Part shown: piece after piece, positions 17,508 to 25,101 of the stretch
How positions within the stretch are numbered: position 1 is the first letter of the stretch
How the letters are laid out: every line of letters starts with the position of its first letter
Assembly (NCBI GenBank): GCA_022360445.1
Contig: JAKSCV010000068.1
Span: 1 to 64,000 of the forward strand
Source: Gammaproteobacteria bacterium
GTDB lineage: Bacteria; Pseudomonadota; Gammaproteobacteria; UBA5861
Length of the DNA: 64,000 bases
Direction of reading: 5' to 3'
Notes under the pieces: model-generated
Database searches by the model: none
What the model saw: only the letters and a program-made list of their open reading frames with translations
What the model was told of the DNA's origin: nothing
Made by a program: the position numbers and the translations under genes

Positions 17508-18683
17508 TCATGGGCGTGCCAAGAATTCGGTAACCAACTGGCTCAGGGTTTCAATAATGTGCGCTGCCTGGGTGTCAGTGAGAATCAAAGGGGGTAGAAG
17601 TCGTATCGTTGAACCGGCAGTAACATTAATTAATAGACCTGCTTCCAATGCTGCGGATACAAGCGCTGTGCACTCTGTTTCCAACTCAATGCCTATCATT
17701 AACCCAAGGCCCCGAATCTCTTTAACACCACTTTGTTGACCAATGCGCTGTTCAAGTCCTTCTATGAGCTGAGTTCCTAACTCATTGGCACGCATGACCA
17801 AGCTTTCTTTTTGGATAATATCAATGACGGCTCGGCCAACCCGACAAGCAAATGGGTTACCGCCAAATGTACTGCCGTGTGTTCCCGGCTGCAGCAAGTC
17901 CGCTGCACTTCCGCAAGCCATCGTCGCGCCGATGGGGATACCGTTACCCAGTGCTTTTGCCACAGTGATGATGTCGGGTTTAGCATGAGTATGTTGCCAT
18001 GCAAACCACTTTCCGGTACGGCCCATGCCCGTCTGAATTTCATCCAGGATCATTAACCAACCATGTTTGTCACAGAGTTCACGAACTTGTGACAGATAGC
18101 GTTCATCCGGTACGTTTATGCCGCCTTCTCCTTGGATCGGCTCAAGCAGAACAGCGACAACATTTTTGGAGTTATGAGCGATTTTCGTAATCGCTTCAAT
18201 ATCGTTATAGGGGGCACGGATAAAACCCTGGACAAGTGGTTCAAAGCCTGCCTGAATTTTACGGTTACCCGTTGCTGATAATGTTGCCATGGTGCGTCCA
18301 TGAAAACTGTTTTCCATCACAATAATTTCTGGACGGGCAACTTTTCGCTTGCGTGCATGCAGTCGGGCCATTTTGATAGCCGCCTCATTGGCTTCGGCGC
18401 CAGAGTTGCAGAAAAATACACGTTCCATCTCTGCGATGTTGCAAAGTTGTTCGCCAAGCTTTTCTTGCTCTGCAATCCGGTAGATATTTGATGTATGAAT
18501 CAGTTTTTCTGCCTGATCAGTGATAGCCGCAGTCACTTCTGGGTGTGCATGTCCCAGTGCACAGACCGCAATACCGCCCAGCGCGTCAAGGTATTCCTTG
18601 CCGTTGCTATCCCAGAGGGTTGCGCCTTCTCCTCGTTCGAAAACGACAGCTTGCCTCGCATATGTTGACATGAGTGATGACAT
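17508..18683 (-). CDS. argD: Acetylornithine aminotransferase
   Basis: PLP-dependent class III aminotransferase of 391 residues that converts N-acetylglutamate semialdehyde to N-acetylornithine; many ArgD proteins also serve lysine synthesis (DapC). Visible: NSGAEANEAAIKMAR (PLP phosphate), SFHGRT, ILDEIQTGMGRTG (PLP-binding Asp) and the Schiff-base lysine in ITVAKALGNGIP. The ATG at 18683 follows a GTGGGG site, with a second in-frame ATG four codons later. An intrinsic terminator ends only about 15 bases before the start codon (see 18698-18724), which is unusual and suggests leader control. Confidence 0.96.
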   Translation of the reverse strand: MSSLMSTYARQAVVFERGEGATLWDSNGKEYLDALGGIAVCALGHAHPEVTAAITDQAEKLIHTSNIYRIAEQEKLGEQLCNIAEMERVFFCNSGAEANEAAIKMARLHARKRKVARPEIIVMENSFHGRTMATLSATGNRKIQAGFEPLVQGFIRAPYNDIEAITKIAHNSKNVVAVLLEPIQGEGGINVPDERYLSQVRELCDKHGWLMILDEIQTGMGRTGKWFAWQHTHAKPDIITVAKALGNGIPIGATMACGSAADLLQPGTHGSTFGGNPFACRVGRAVIDIIQKESLVMRANELGTQLIEGLEQRIGQQSGVKEIRGLGLMIGIELETECTALVSAALEAGLLINVTAGSTIRLLPPLILTDTQAAHIIETLSQLVTEFLARP

Positions 18684-18697
18684 AGCCCCACTACCTA

Positions 18698-18724
18698 ATA
18701 AAAAAAGGCGACAGGTTCGTCGCC
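18698..18724 (-). terminator. Rho-independent terminator in the argD leader
   Basis: Read on the minus strand: GGCGAC (18724-18719), loop GAACCT, GTCGCC (18712-18707), then a run of seven T and TATTA. The U-tract ends about 15 bases before the argD start codon and 100 bases after the fumarase stop. It may terminate fumarase transcripts, act as an attenuator for argDF, or both. Confidence 0.9.
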
Positions 18725-18746
18725 TTGAATCATGATGAAACGCTAT

Positions 18747-18775
18747 TATTTACGCGATTTTTATTTTCCAGTCAA
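18747..18775 (-). promoter_or_regulatory. Candidate argDF promoter
   Basis: On the minus strand TTGACT (18775-18770) is followed after 17 bases by TAAATA (18752-18747). The -35 is 5/6 to consensus and the -10 is weak. Transcription from here would start roughly 15-20 bases before the terminator hairpin, placing the hairpin in the argD 5' leader. Confidence 0.4.
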
Positions 18776-18822
18776 GGAATTATCGGATTTTGTCCCTGAG
18801 CATCCCTGTCTGGTGCTTGGGT

Positions 18823-20337
18823 TTAGGCCTGCTTTTGAAGGATAATTTGCTGCCATTTTTCTGGGCCTGACCGGTGCACTGAGTCACCTGTGCTGTCAAC
18901 CGCTACGGTCACGGGCATGTCCTGCACTTCAAATTCATGAATGGCTTCCATGCCCATTTCTGGAAAAGCCACAACGCGTGATGATTTGATCGCTTTTGAG
19001 ACGAGATAAGCCGCACCGCCCACTGCAATGAGATAAACCGCCTTATGTGCCTTGATGGCATCAATGGCGAGCTGACCGCGTTCAGCCTTTCCAATCATTC
19101 CTAAGAGCCCGGTTTTTTCGAGCATCATATCGGTGAACTTATCCATCCGCGTAGATGTGGTGGGCCCGGCGGGGCCAACCGCTTCTTCTCGGACAGGGTC
19201 AACCGGACCAACGTAGTAGATAAATCGGTTGGTCAGGTCGACCCCTTCGGGTAGTCCCTGTCCGCTATCCAGTAATTCCTGTATTTTTTTGTGCGCGGCA
19301 TCTCGGCCAGTCAGCATTTTTCCTGAGATCAGCAGGGTATCACCGGGCTTCCACTGCGCAACGTCTTCTCGTGTGACAGTATTGATGTCAACTTTTCTAG
19401 CATTTGGGCCGGCTTCCCAGGTGATTTTTGGCCAGTCGTCAAGACTTGGAGGTGTTTGTAGAGCAGGTCCGTTGCCGTCCAAGACAAAGTGAGCGTGGCG
19501 TGTTGCTGCACAGTTTGGAATCATCGCGATTGGCAGAGAGGCTGCGTGTGTTGGATAGTCTTTAATTTTGATATCCAAAACTGTGGTTAAGCCACCGAGT
19601 CCCTGTGCGCCAATGCCCAGCTCATTCACGCGGTCCATAATTTCAAGCCGCAGTTCCTCCACTTTGTTTTGAGGTCCGCGTTCGCGAAGTTCATGAATAT
19701 CAATGGGGGCCATGAGTGATTCTTTAGCAAGGACAGCGGCCTTTTCTGCCGTTCCGCCGATCCCGATACCGAGCATTCCAGGTGGACACCAGCCTGCGCC
19801 CATAGCGGGGACAGTTTTAACAACCCAGTCAACAATGCTGTCACTTGGGTTCAGCATGACGAGTTTTGATTTGTTTTCGGAGCCGCCACCTTTGGCCGCA
19901 ACAGCGACGTCAACGGTATCGCCTTTGACAACTTCCATGTGGATAACGGCGGGGGTGTTGTCGCCGGTATTTTTCCGGGCACCTGCCGGGTCGTTCAAAA
20001 TGGATGCTCTGAGCACATTATCCGGGTGCGTGTAGGCTTTGCGAACGCCTTCATTGACCATCTCTGAGACACTGAGTGTGGCATCCCACCTAACATCCAT
20101 GCCGATCTTTAAAAAAACGGTGACAATGCCGGTATCCTGGCAAATCGGGCGGTGTCCCTCGGCACACATACGTGAGTTAAGAAGGATTTGCGCCATAGCA
20201 TCTTTGGCTGCAGTAGATTCTTCTTTTTGATAGGCGTCGTGAACTGCTTGTATAAAATCGACTGGATGGTAATAAGAGATGAATTGCAACGCATCGGCGA
20301 TGCTATCAATAAAGTCGTCTTGCCGGATAAGAGCCAT
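18823..20337 (-). CDS. Fumarate hydratase, class I ([4Fe-4S])
   Basis: Iron-sulfur fumarase of 504 residues that interconverts fumarate and malate in the TCA cycle. The alpha and beta parts are fused, as in E. coli FumA/FumB. Cluster cysteines are visible in MCAEGHRPICQDTG (about 57-70) and IPNCAATRHAHF (about 280), and GGGSENKSKLVMLNPSD is typical. The beta part has GKMLTGRDAAHKK and GPTTSTRMDKF. Related L(+)-tartrate dehydratases are an alternative, but the fused length favours fumarase. Upstream ATG 20337 has AAGGAATCCC; the neighbouring genes are unrelated. Confidence 0.93.
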   Translation of the reverse strand: MALIRQDDFIDSIADALQFISYYHPVDFIQAVHDAYQKEESTAAKDAMAQILLNSRMCAEGHRPICQDTGIVTVFLKIGMDVRWDATLSVSEMVNEGVRKAYTHPDNVLRASILNDPAGARKNTGDNTPAVIHMEVVKGDTVDVAVAAKGGGSENKSKLVMLNPSDSIVDWVVKTVPAMGAGWCPPGMLGIGIGGTAEKAAVLAKESLMAPIDIHELRERGPQNKVEELRLEIMDRVNELGIGAQGLGGLTTVLDIKIKDYPTHAASLPIAMIPNCAATRHAHFVLDGNGPALQTPPSLDDWPKITWEAGPNARKVDINTVTREDVAQWKPGDTLLISGKMLTGRDAAHKKIQELLDSGQGLPEGVDLTNRFIYYVGPVDPVREEAVGPAGPTTSTRMDKFTDMMLEKTGLLGMIGKAERGQLAIDAIKAHKAVYLIAVGGAAYLVSKAIKSSRVVAFPEMGMEAIHEFEVQDMPVTVAVDSTGDSVHRSGPEKWQQIILQKQA

Positions 20338-20426
20338 GGGTGGGATTCCTTTTAAATAGTCATTGAGTCATGCATTAAACGGCGCTATTTTAACGCTGTT
20401 TTAGCTAATCGTGTTAATAGAGGAAT

Positions 20427-21314
20427 CTACCAGCGGTAGTGGAGACTGCCACTGAAAAAGCGGATTTCGTCCTGATCTTCCCGGTTGAACCAGCCACCTC
20501 CGGTTGTGGCGCCCCATTTATGAGACAGTGGCCAGGTCAAAGAAAAGGAGGTGACGTTTAATAAGCTGTCGTCCACCGCTGACCGGCTCTGTGAGAGTTC
20601 AATGCCGACTGTGACGGGATTAAAACTATAGTCTACAGCAACGGATAGTGCTGAGTCTTCAAGGCCCTGGGAAAAGCTCAAAGTGGCCGGTGTAAAAAAG
20701 AGAGATAAAGCCGGGCGAGATGCGACATCCAGTTTTGAAACATCCTCAGAGTAGCTGTAGTTGATGTAGCGCCCGTGAATAAAGAAGTGCTCAAAGCCGT
20801 AAAAGCCCAGATCGACAGATAACCCCTGGCTGTCAAAGCTGACATTATTGGCTCTGCCAGATGGGTTTGTGCGAGAAATATCAATATTTCGGAGGTAAGG
20901 TGTTAACCCAAACGACCAGTCTGTTGAATTAAAACGCACAGTGCCGCTCAGCGTGCCGATGGAAAAAGTGTCGTCTTGCCCCCAGTCTTCATAGTTGGCA
21001 GAGAACTCGACGGGGTTAGCGGGGTTGCTGCTGAGGCCAAAGGAATAGGATTTTGAGTCGAGGTTTTGTTCAGAGTCGTCCGCTGATTCACTGGTGTCTG
21101 CGCTTTGGGAAAGCGCCATGCGGAATCGTTTGCCTGTGGCATCAAGGTTAACGTCCAAATCGACAGCATAGCCGGCGCTGTCGTCGTCAAACTGGAAAGT
21201 TGTTGAGCCTTGTGACGGTAAGAGAGGGGCAGCTGAAGCGGATGCACTACGCATGCATAGGAGGGTGATCAGTATGACCAAAGATGTGATGACTTGTTTT
21301 GAGTCGCCTATCAT
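20427..21314 (-). CDS. Predicted outer-membrane beta-barrel protein, unknown function
   Basis: Protein of 295 residues with an N-terminal signal peptide (VITSLVILITLLCMRSASASAAP, cleavage near 29). The rest is made of alternating short strands rich in Ser, Thr, Asp and aromatic residues, and ends SGSLHYRW, with a terminal aromatic as expected for an outer-membrane barrel. Strands such as FSLTWPLSHKWGATTGGGWF fit membrane-spanning hairpins. It starts 28 bases after the DUF3106 gene on the same strand, so it may be the last gene of the ECF sigma operon and a target of that pathway. No named family is recognised. Confidence 0.7.
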   Translation of the reverse strand: MIGDSKQVITSLVILITLLCMRSASASAAPLLPSQGSTTFQFDDDSAGYAVDLDVNLDATGKRFRMALSQSADTSESADDSEQNLDSKSYSFGLSSNPANPVEFSANYEDWGQDDTFSIGTLSGTVRFNSTDWSFGLTPYLRNIDISRTNPSGRANNVSFDSQGLSVDLGFYGFEHFFIHGRYINYSYSEDVSKLDVASRPALSLFFTPATLSFSQGLEDSALSVAVDYSFNPVTVGIELSQSRSAVDDSLLNVTSFSLTWPLSHKWGATTGGGWFNREDQDEIRFFSGSLHYRW

Positions 21315-21342
21315 GTTGTTTCCGAGGCGACATCTGATAGTT

Positions 21343-21861
21343 TCAGCGTGTTAGTCGCCTTTGTGTTGATCTAGGATTAGATTGTAGCCTATGGTTTCGC
21401 TGCTTCAATCTGTTCAGTATCTTTCTTTTCTGAGCAGGTGAAAAGCTATTCCATCGATTTTTTAGTTCCGTTTGTCTATCGGAGGGTAAGCTTTTAAATA
21501 GTTTATAGTTTTCTACCGCTTGTCTTTGTGCGCTGGGTGGAAGTTTCAGAAAGGTATGAAAGCGTTTGCGTATGGCGGTTCGTTGCTCAGGTGTGAGAGA
21601 CTTCCACTGCTTGAAGCGCTCTTTGAGATGCTGCTTTTCTTCGTTATCAAGCTGATGCCAGCGGTTCAGACCGGACAAAATACGGGCTTGACGTTCAGAT
21701 GACATGGAGTCCCATGTCGGCGCTAATGTTTTCAAAACCTGTTGATTTGCTGTACTCAGGCTGCTCCAAGGTATTTTTTTAGTAGTCTCGGCATGCCCGG
21801 ATTGAGCAATAAACATCATGAACACCCAAAAAATGATTAATCGGAGATGTTGTCTAGCCAT
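21343..21861 (-). CDS. DUF3106 periplasmic protein of an ECF sigma operon
   Basis: Protein of 172 residues with a signal peptide (FWVFMMFIAQSGHAE, cleavage about 24) and a highly basic alpha-helical mature part. It contains several imperfect repeats of the form W-x2-L-T-x-E-Q-R, for example WKSLTPEQRTAIRKRF and FKSLPSDRQTELKNRW. This is the DUF3106 pattern and recalls CpxP/Spy-like LTxxQ helices, which sense or buffer envelope stress. It overlaps the preceding small gene by 25 bases. A periplasmic accessory or sensing role is inferred. Confidence 0.85.
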   Translation of the reverse strand: MARQHLRLIIFWVFMMFIAQSGHAETTKKIPWSSLSTANQQVLKTLAPTWDSMSSERQARILSGLNRWHQLDNEEKQHLKERFKQWKSLTPEQRTAIRKRFHTFLKLPPSAQRQAVENYKLFKSLPSDRQTELKNRWNSFSPAQKRKILNRLKQRNHRLQSNPRSTQRRLTR

Positions 21862-22067
21862 TCTTCTTTGCCTTCATCAGTCTCTACCAACTGGTTGGTT
21901 TCTTGTTCACCGAAAAAAATGATGGGGTCGACCCACTCGCCATTATTTGTTTGCCATTGTGCTAAAAATTCTAAAAACTCTGGGTCTACAGCTTCTTTTG
22001 CGTGAATGGCGCTGACCAGCATCACGCCTGTTAGTAAAGGGCAAAGCGGCCACCTAACCCAGGTCAT
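21837..22067 (-). CDS. Small exported acidic protein in the ECF sigma operon
   Basis: 76-residue protein with a signal-like N-terminus (RWPLCPLLTGVMLVSAIHAKE, cleavage after AHA-type site near 24) and an acidic mature part (EFLEFLAQWQTNNGEWVDP... EEWLDNISD). It overlaps DUF3619 upstream by 14 bases and DUF3106 downstream by 25 bases, which is strong evidence that it is translated. The acidic peptide sits next to a very basic DUF3106 partner, so an interaction is plausible but unproven. No known family is recognised. Confidence 0.75.
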   Translation of the reverse strand: MTWVRWPLCPLLTGVMLVSAIHAKEAVDPEFLEFLAQWQTNNGEWVDPIIFFGEQETNQLVETDEGKEEWLDNISD

Positions 22068-22419
22068 CGTGGATCTCAGTTGTCATCCAGATGTAAAAGT
22101 CCATATTTTCAAAAAACTCTAATGATTGAGTACTTAATATGATTGGCAAATCTTCAAACGCTGTGTTTGCAAGTTGAGGTGGTTGCTCGCGGATGGGCAC
22201 GAGGTAGATGGTCACGCTCATGATGGCAAACATGGCAAAACCGGCCAGGCTGTAAGCCGCTGGCCTCTTCCACAGGTTATTTTGTGTCTCGACTTTTGCA
22301 AGTGCTGCCACTCGTGACGCTCTAATCTGTTGTAATGTGTCAGCATCAATTTCTTCACAGCGCTGATCTAAGTGTGTTTTTATTGCTGTTGGATTGATAG
22401 GGTCATTGCCGGGGATCAT
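22054..22419 (-). CDS. DUF3619 single-pass membrane protein, candidate anti-sigma factor
   Basis: 121-residue protein with a soluble N-terminus (about 1-50), one membrane helix (AAYSLAGFAMFAIMSVTIYLVPI, about 53-75) and a periplasmic tail. The topology matches anti-sigma factors, although no ZAS zinc motif is visible. Its ATG overlaps the sigma factor stop as TAATG, so the two are translationally coupled and made in similar amounts, as expected for a sigma/anti-sigma pair. DUF3619 proteins often accompany such sigma factors. The anti-sigma role is an inference. Confidence 0.8.
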   Translation of the reverse strand: MIPGNDPINPTAIKTHLDQRCEEIDADTLQQIRASRVAALAKVETQNNLWKRPAAYSLAGFAMFAIMSVTIYLVPIREQPPQLANTAFEDLPIILSTQSLEFFENMDFYIWMTTEIHDDLG

Positions 22420-23057
22420 TATTTATACTCTTTTAACGTCGTTTGGAGCGCTTTTAACGCTCTTGAGTAGTGTGTTTTTACACTGCCTTCCGAACATTTC
22501 ATGATCTTTGCGGTTTCTTTTGTGTCAAAGCCTTCCCAGAGTCTGAGGAGAAAAGCCTGTTGTTGTCGAAGTGGCAGATTATGTATAGCCCAATCAAGGG
22601 TATCCATGGCTTGTGTCCCCATTAGTGCGCCATCTGGTCTGAATGTGATAGGCGCCGGGGCCTGCTCCAGTGGGTCTTGGTCATCATCGGTATGTTTTTT
22701 TAAAATCTGTCGCCAACGGTTGCGTACCGTATTTTTTCGGTGCCAGTCTTGTATTTTACTTTGCAATATGCGATGAAAAATAGGTGGCCACTCGGCAGCC
22801 GGTTTACGGTGGTATTTTTCCGTGAGCTTCAGCATCGCTTCCTGGACGATATCCAGCGCCTCTTCACGGTGCCCTGTTGCCAGTAAAGCGATTCGATAAG
22901 CTTTTTTTTCGATACCTTGAAGGAATCGGTTAAGGGCTTCAGTAGAGTAACTCGTTTTTGTCTTCCTGATGGTGTATCTGCAGTCCAACGGGTCTAGTTG
23001 AAATAGTGGCAGTGTTTTAATTAAATGGACATCAAAAAAAAGCATATCAGAAATCAT
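22419..23057 (-). CDS. ECF-type RNA polymerase sigma factor
   Basis: Sigma-70 family protein of up to 212 residues. Region 2 is IEKKAYRIALLATGHREEALDIVQEAMLKL and region 4 is LPLRQQQAFLLRLWEGFDTKETAKIMKCSEGSVKTHYSRAL, a helix-turn-helix for -35 recognition. The first ATG at 23057 has no clear ribosome-binding site, and the family usually begins close to the region 2 helix. The true start may therefore be downstream, possibly a non-ATG codon. It heads an operon with DUF3619, a small exported protein and DUF3106. Upstream lies a long perfect inverted repeat. Confidence 0.9.
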   Translation of the reverse strand: MISDMLFFDVHLIKTLPLFQLDPLDCRYTIRKTKTSYSTEALNRFLQGIEKKAYRIALLATGHREEALDIVQEAMLKLTEKYHRKPAAEWPPIFHRILQSKIQDWHRKNTVRNRWRQILKKHTDDDQDPLEQAPAPITFRPDGALMGTQAMDTLDWAIHNLPLRQQQAFLLRLWEGFDTKETAKIMKCSEGSVKTHYSRALKALQTTLKEYK

Positions 23058-23094
23058 TACGCTGCGTTTTATATGAGGAGAGGATTTGTGAGGT

Positions 23095-23141
23095 CATACT
23101 GATGTCAACGCGCAGTTGTTGGATTCGTTGACATCAGTATG
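23095..23141. promoter_or_regulatory. Perfect 16-bp inverted repeat in a divergent promoter region
   Basis: CATACTGATGTCAACG at 23095-23110 is the exact reverse complement of CGTTGACATCAGTATG at 23126-23141, with a 15-base spacer. It lies between the divergent sigma factor and DUF2058 genes, 37 bases from the sigma start and just upstream of a candidate promoter for DUF2058. There is no adjacent long U-tract and no gene ends here, so an operator or RNA structure is more likely than a terminator. Confidence 0.75.
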
Positions 23142-23147
23142 ATTTTA

Positions 23148-23176
23148 TTTACAGTTATAATTAAAAATAGTATGAA
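23148..23176 (+). promoter_or_regulatory. Candidate promoter of the DUF2058 gene
   Basis: TTTACA (23148-23153), 17-base AT-rich spacer, TATGAA (23171-23176); 5/6 and 4/6 to the sigma-70 consensus. The start codon is 31 bases downstream with GGAGGG before it. Confidence 0.45.
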
Positions 23177-23207
23177 GTCTTTTGTCTTAGTATGAGGAGG
23201 GTTTTGG

Positions 23208-23711
23208 ATGTCCGATTCATTACGTGACCAGCTGATTAAAGCCGGGTTTTCGTCAAAGGAAAAATCAAAGAGGGCACCAGCTCAAGGGCGTGATGAAAAA
23301 TCATGGAAGAAATCGCTTGGTCCTAAGTCCTCCCTAAGTGCTAATCAGACGGTTCCGCTTTCAGGTTCCGTTAATGTTGACCAAAAGAAAGCAATCAAGG
23401 TGAAAATTAAACAACTGATTGAGGCTTCTTGCTTGACCGATCATAAAGGAGAAAAGCCTTACAACCATATTGTCAACTCACGTGTAAGGCAGGTTTTTGT
23501 TAATGAAGACGCTTATAAGAAGCTGGTTGAAGGCAGTTTAGCGATTACCCGTTTAAATGGTTCAACATACCTTATTCCTGTAACCGTTGGTCGCGAAGTG
23601 AAAGCATTGAACCCTGATTGGGCTGTCAGTTTTGTTGATAAAAGTGATGCAGACCCAAATGACGACTTGGATTATGCCGAACATAAGGTCCCCGAAGATC
23701 TTTCGTGGTAA
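23208..23711 (+). CDS. DUF2058 family protein (YaiL-like)
   Basis: Cytoplasmic protein of 167 residues. It begins MSDSLRDQLIKAGFSSKEKSK, has a long basic Lys/Ser/Gln region, and ends with a compact domain (KPYNHIVNSRVRQVFVNEDAYKKLVEG... AITRLNGSTYLIP) typical of DUF2058/YaiL, sometimes labelled nucleoprotein/polynucleotide-associated enzyme. The molecular role is unknown; binding to nucleic acid is suggested by the basic region. A strong GAGGAGGG site precedes the ATG. It diverges from the sigma factor operon across the inverted repeat. Confidence 0.88.
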   Translation: MSDSLRDQLIKAGFSSKEKSKRAPAQGRDEKSWKKSLGPKSSLSANQTVPLSGSVNVDQKKAIKVKIKQLIEASCLTDHKGEKPYNHIVNSRVRQVFVNEDAYKKLVEGSLAITRLNGSTYLIPVTVGREVKALNPDWAVSFVDKSDADPNDDLDYAEHKVPEDLSW

Positions 23712-23816
23712 CGGCCACCCAAGACCGAGTCGCATATTTTATACCTAATAGTACTTTGTTCGGAGTACTTGGTTGCTTGACGCTAGCTTGGGTGAGGGCT
23801 TTTATGGCTTCAGCAA

Positions 23817-23844
23817 TTAAGGGGCTTAAGGTTAAGCCCCTTAA
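23817..23844. terminator. Long perfect hairpin between convergent genes
   Basis: TTAAGGGGCTTAA (23817-23829) and TTAAGCCCCTTAA (23832-23844) are exact reverse complements separated by two bases. It lies between the ends of DUF2058 (+) and the OmpA gene (-). There is no U-tract on either side, so termination efficiency is uncertain, but the position fits a bidirectional stop or mRNA 3'-end hairpin. Confidence 0.6.
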
Positions 23845-23868
23845 CGTCTATTAGAAGGGTAAAAGTGT

Positions 23869-25083
23869 TTATTTTGCCAAAATCTTGAACTCAACACGCC
23901 GGTTGAGTTTACGGCCCTGTTTTGTCCGGTTATCTGCAATTGGCTCACTTTCACCGTAACCTCGAGGAACCATTCGTCGCATTTCAACGCCTTGTGATAC
24001 GAGGTAGTCTCGTACAGAGCGGGCTCTGCGATAGGACAGATCCAGATTGTATGCTTCTGATGCCGTACTATCGGTGTGTGCTTGAATTTCGACAACTATG
24101 CGTGGATACTTTTGAAGTTCCTGAGCAACACCATCTAAAAGAATTTTAGACTCCGGTAATAGTTTTGCGGAGTCGATTTCAAACTTCACGCCATTTAATG
24201 CGCCAGCAAAAAAGCAACCAACAGCATCAACTTGGGAGCCTCGAGGTGTTTTTGGACAAGCATCATCTTCATCACGGACACCGTCCTTGTCGGCATCATT
24301 GAAAATAGAACCTCCAACGATGGGCTTGACCACAATTGGATCGGGTATGGAAGAACCAGCGCCAACGCTCTCCAATGTCGATTGTCTTATTAAGTATGCG
24401 CTCTTGTTGCCACCAAATCGCCAGAGTGCGCTCACTGAAAAAAACTGTGCGTCTTTATCATACAATTCGATATCGGCACGTAGCGATACATTGCGGGGCA
24501 GCGCATATTCCAGGCCCCCACCCCAGTGGAGGTGAAAGTTATTCTTTGTTCGGGTATCCACATTGCCCTTGGAACCGGTTTGCAGGTTCCCAAGGCCGGC
24601 GCGCGCAAAAAATGACAGGCCTTTGCGTGTTTGAATACCTTGGGCTTTTTTAGTGTTATAAAAATAGTAAAGTGCACTAACACCAAGTACTTGATACTCA
24701 CTGGCGCCATCTGGATTCACACTGGTTTCACCCAAGTCGAAATAGTAGCCTTCGAGGGAGATTTTTTCGGCAAAGTCATATCCGACATAAAAGCCAATGC
24801 CCAAATCATTTTTATCATCAATACTGGAGCCTGCGGTCTTGACATTGGGTTCCAGTTGAGAAATCCCGAGTGTGCCACCTACGTACCATTGTGGAAAAAA
24901 TTCTGATGGGGTAGCGGGTGGTGTTTTTTTTGCTTTTGTATCTTTTAAACTTTTTTTCTCAACGACCGATGCCGAAGCAGTTGTCGGTTTTTCTTCGGAA
25001 CCCTCGGGGCTCTCTGCTGCAATAAGCGACAACGAAAGCATTGCCAAAGAGATCCCTGTGGCCGATTTTTTGAAAGTGTTCAT
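23869..25083 (-). CDS. OmpA family outer-membrane protein
   Basis: Protein of 404 residues. The start MNTFKKSATG at 25083 is chosen because GGAAGGA lies just upstream; the ATG at 25098 lacks a site. A signal peptide ends near SLIAAES. After a Lys/Thr-rich spacer comes an eight-strand OmpA-like barrel (about 65-220), then a short calcium-type loop FNDADKDGVRDEDDACPKTP, and the peptidoglycan-binding OmpA C-terminal domain (FEIDSAKLLPESK...HTDSTASEAYNLDLSYRRA...RKLNRRVEF). It links outer membrane and cell wall. It follows the TSP3 protein by 18 bases, so both are probably made from one transcript. Confidence 0.93.
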   Translation of the reverse strand: MNTFKKSATGISLAMLSLSLIAAESPEGSEEKPTTASASVVEKKSLKDTKAKKTPPATPSEFFPQWYVGGTLGISQLEPNVKTAGSSIDDKNDLGIGFYVGYDFAEKISLEGYYFDLGETSVNPDGASEYQVLGVSALYYFYNTKKAQGIQTRKGLSFFARAGLGNLQTGSKGNVDTRTKNNFHLHWGGGLEYALPRNVSLRADIELYDKDAQFFSVSALWRFGGNKSAYLIRQSTLESVGAGSSIPDPIVVKPIVGGSIFNDADKDGVRDEDDACPKTPRGSQVDAVGCFFAGALNGVKFEIDSAKLLPESKILLDGVAQELQKYPRIVVEIQAHTDSTASEAYNLDLSYRRARSVRDYLVSQGVEMRRMVPRGYGESEPIADNRTKQGRKLNRRVEFKILAK

Positions 25084-25101
25084 TGCTGATCCTTCCATGA
25101 A

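Noticed and set aside
23102-23131. Nine-codon leader peptide frame within the 16-bp inverted repeat
   Set aside because: There is an ATG and a stop, but no ribosome-binding site at a suitable distance and no codon bias that would suggest attenuation.
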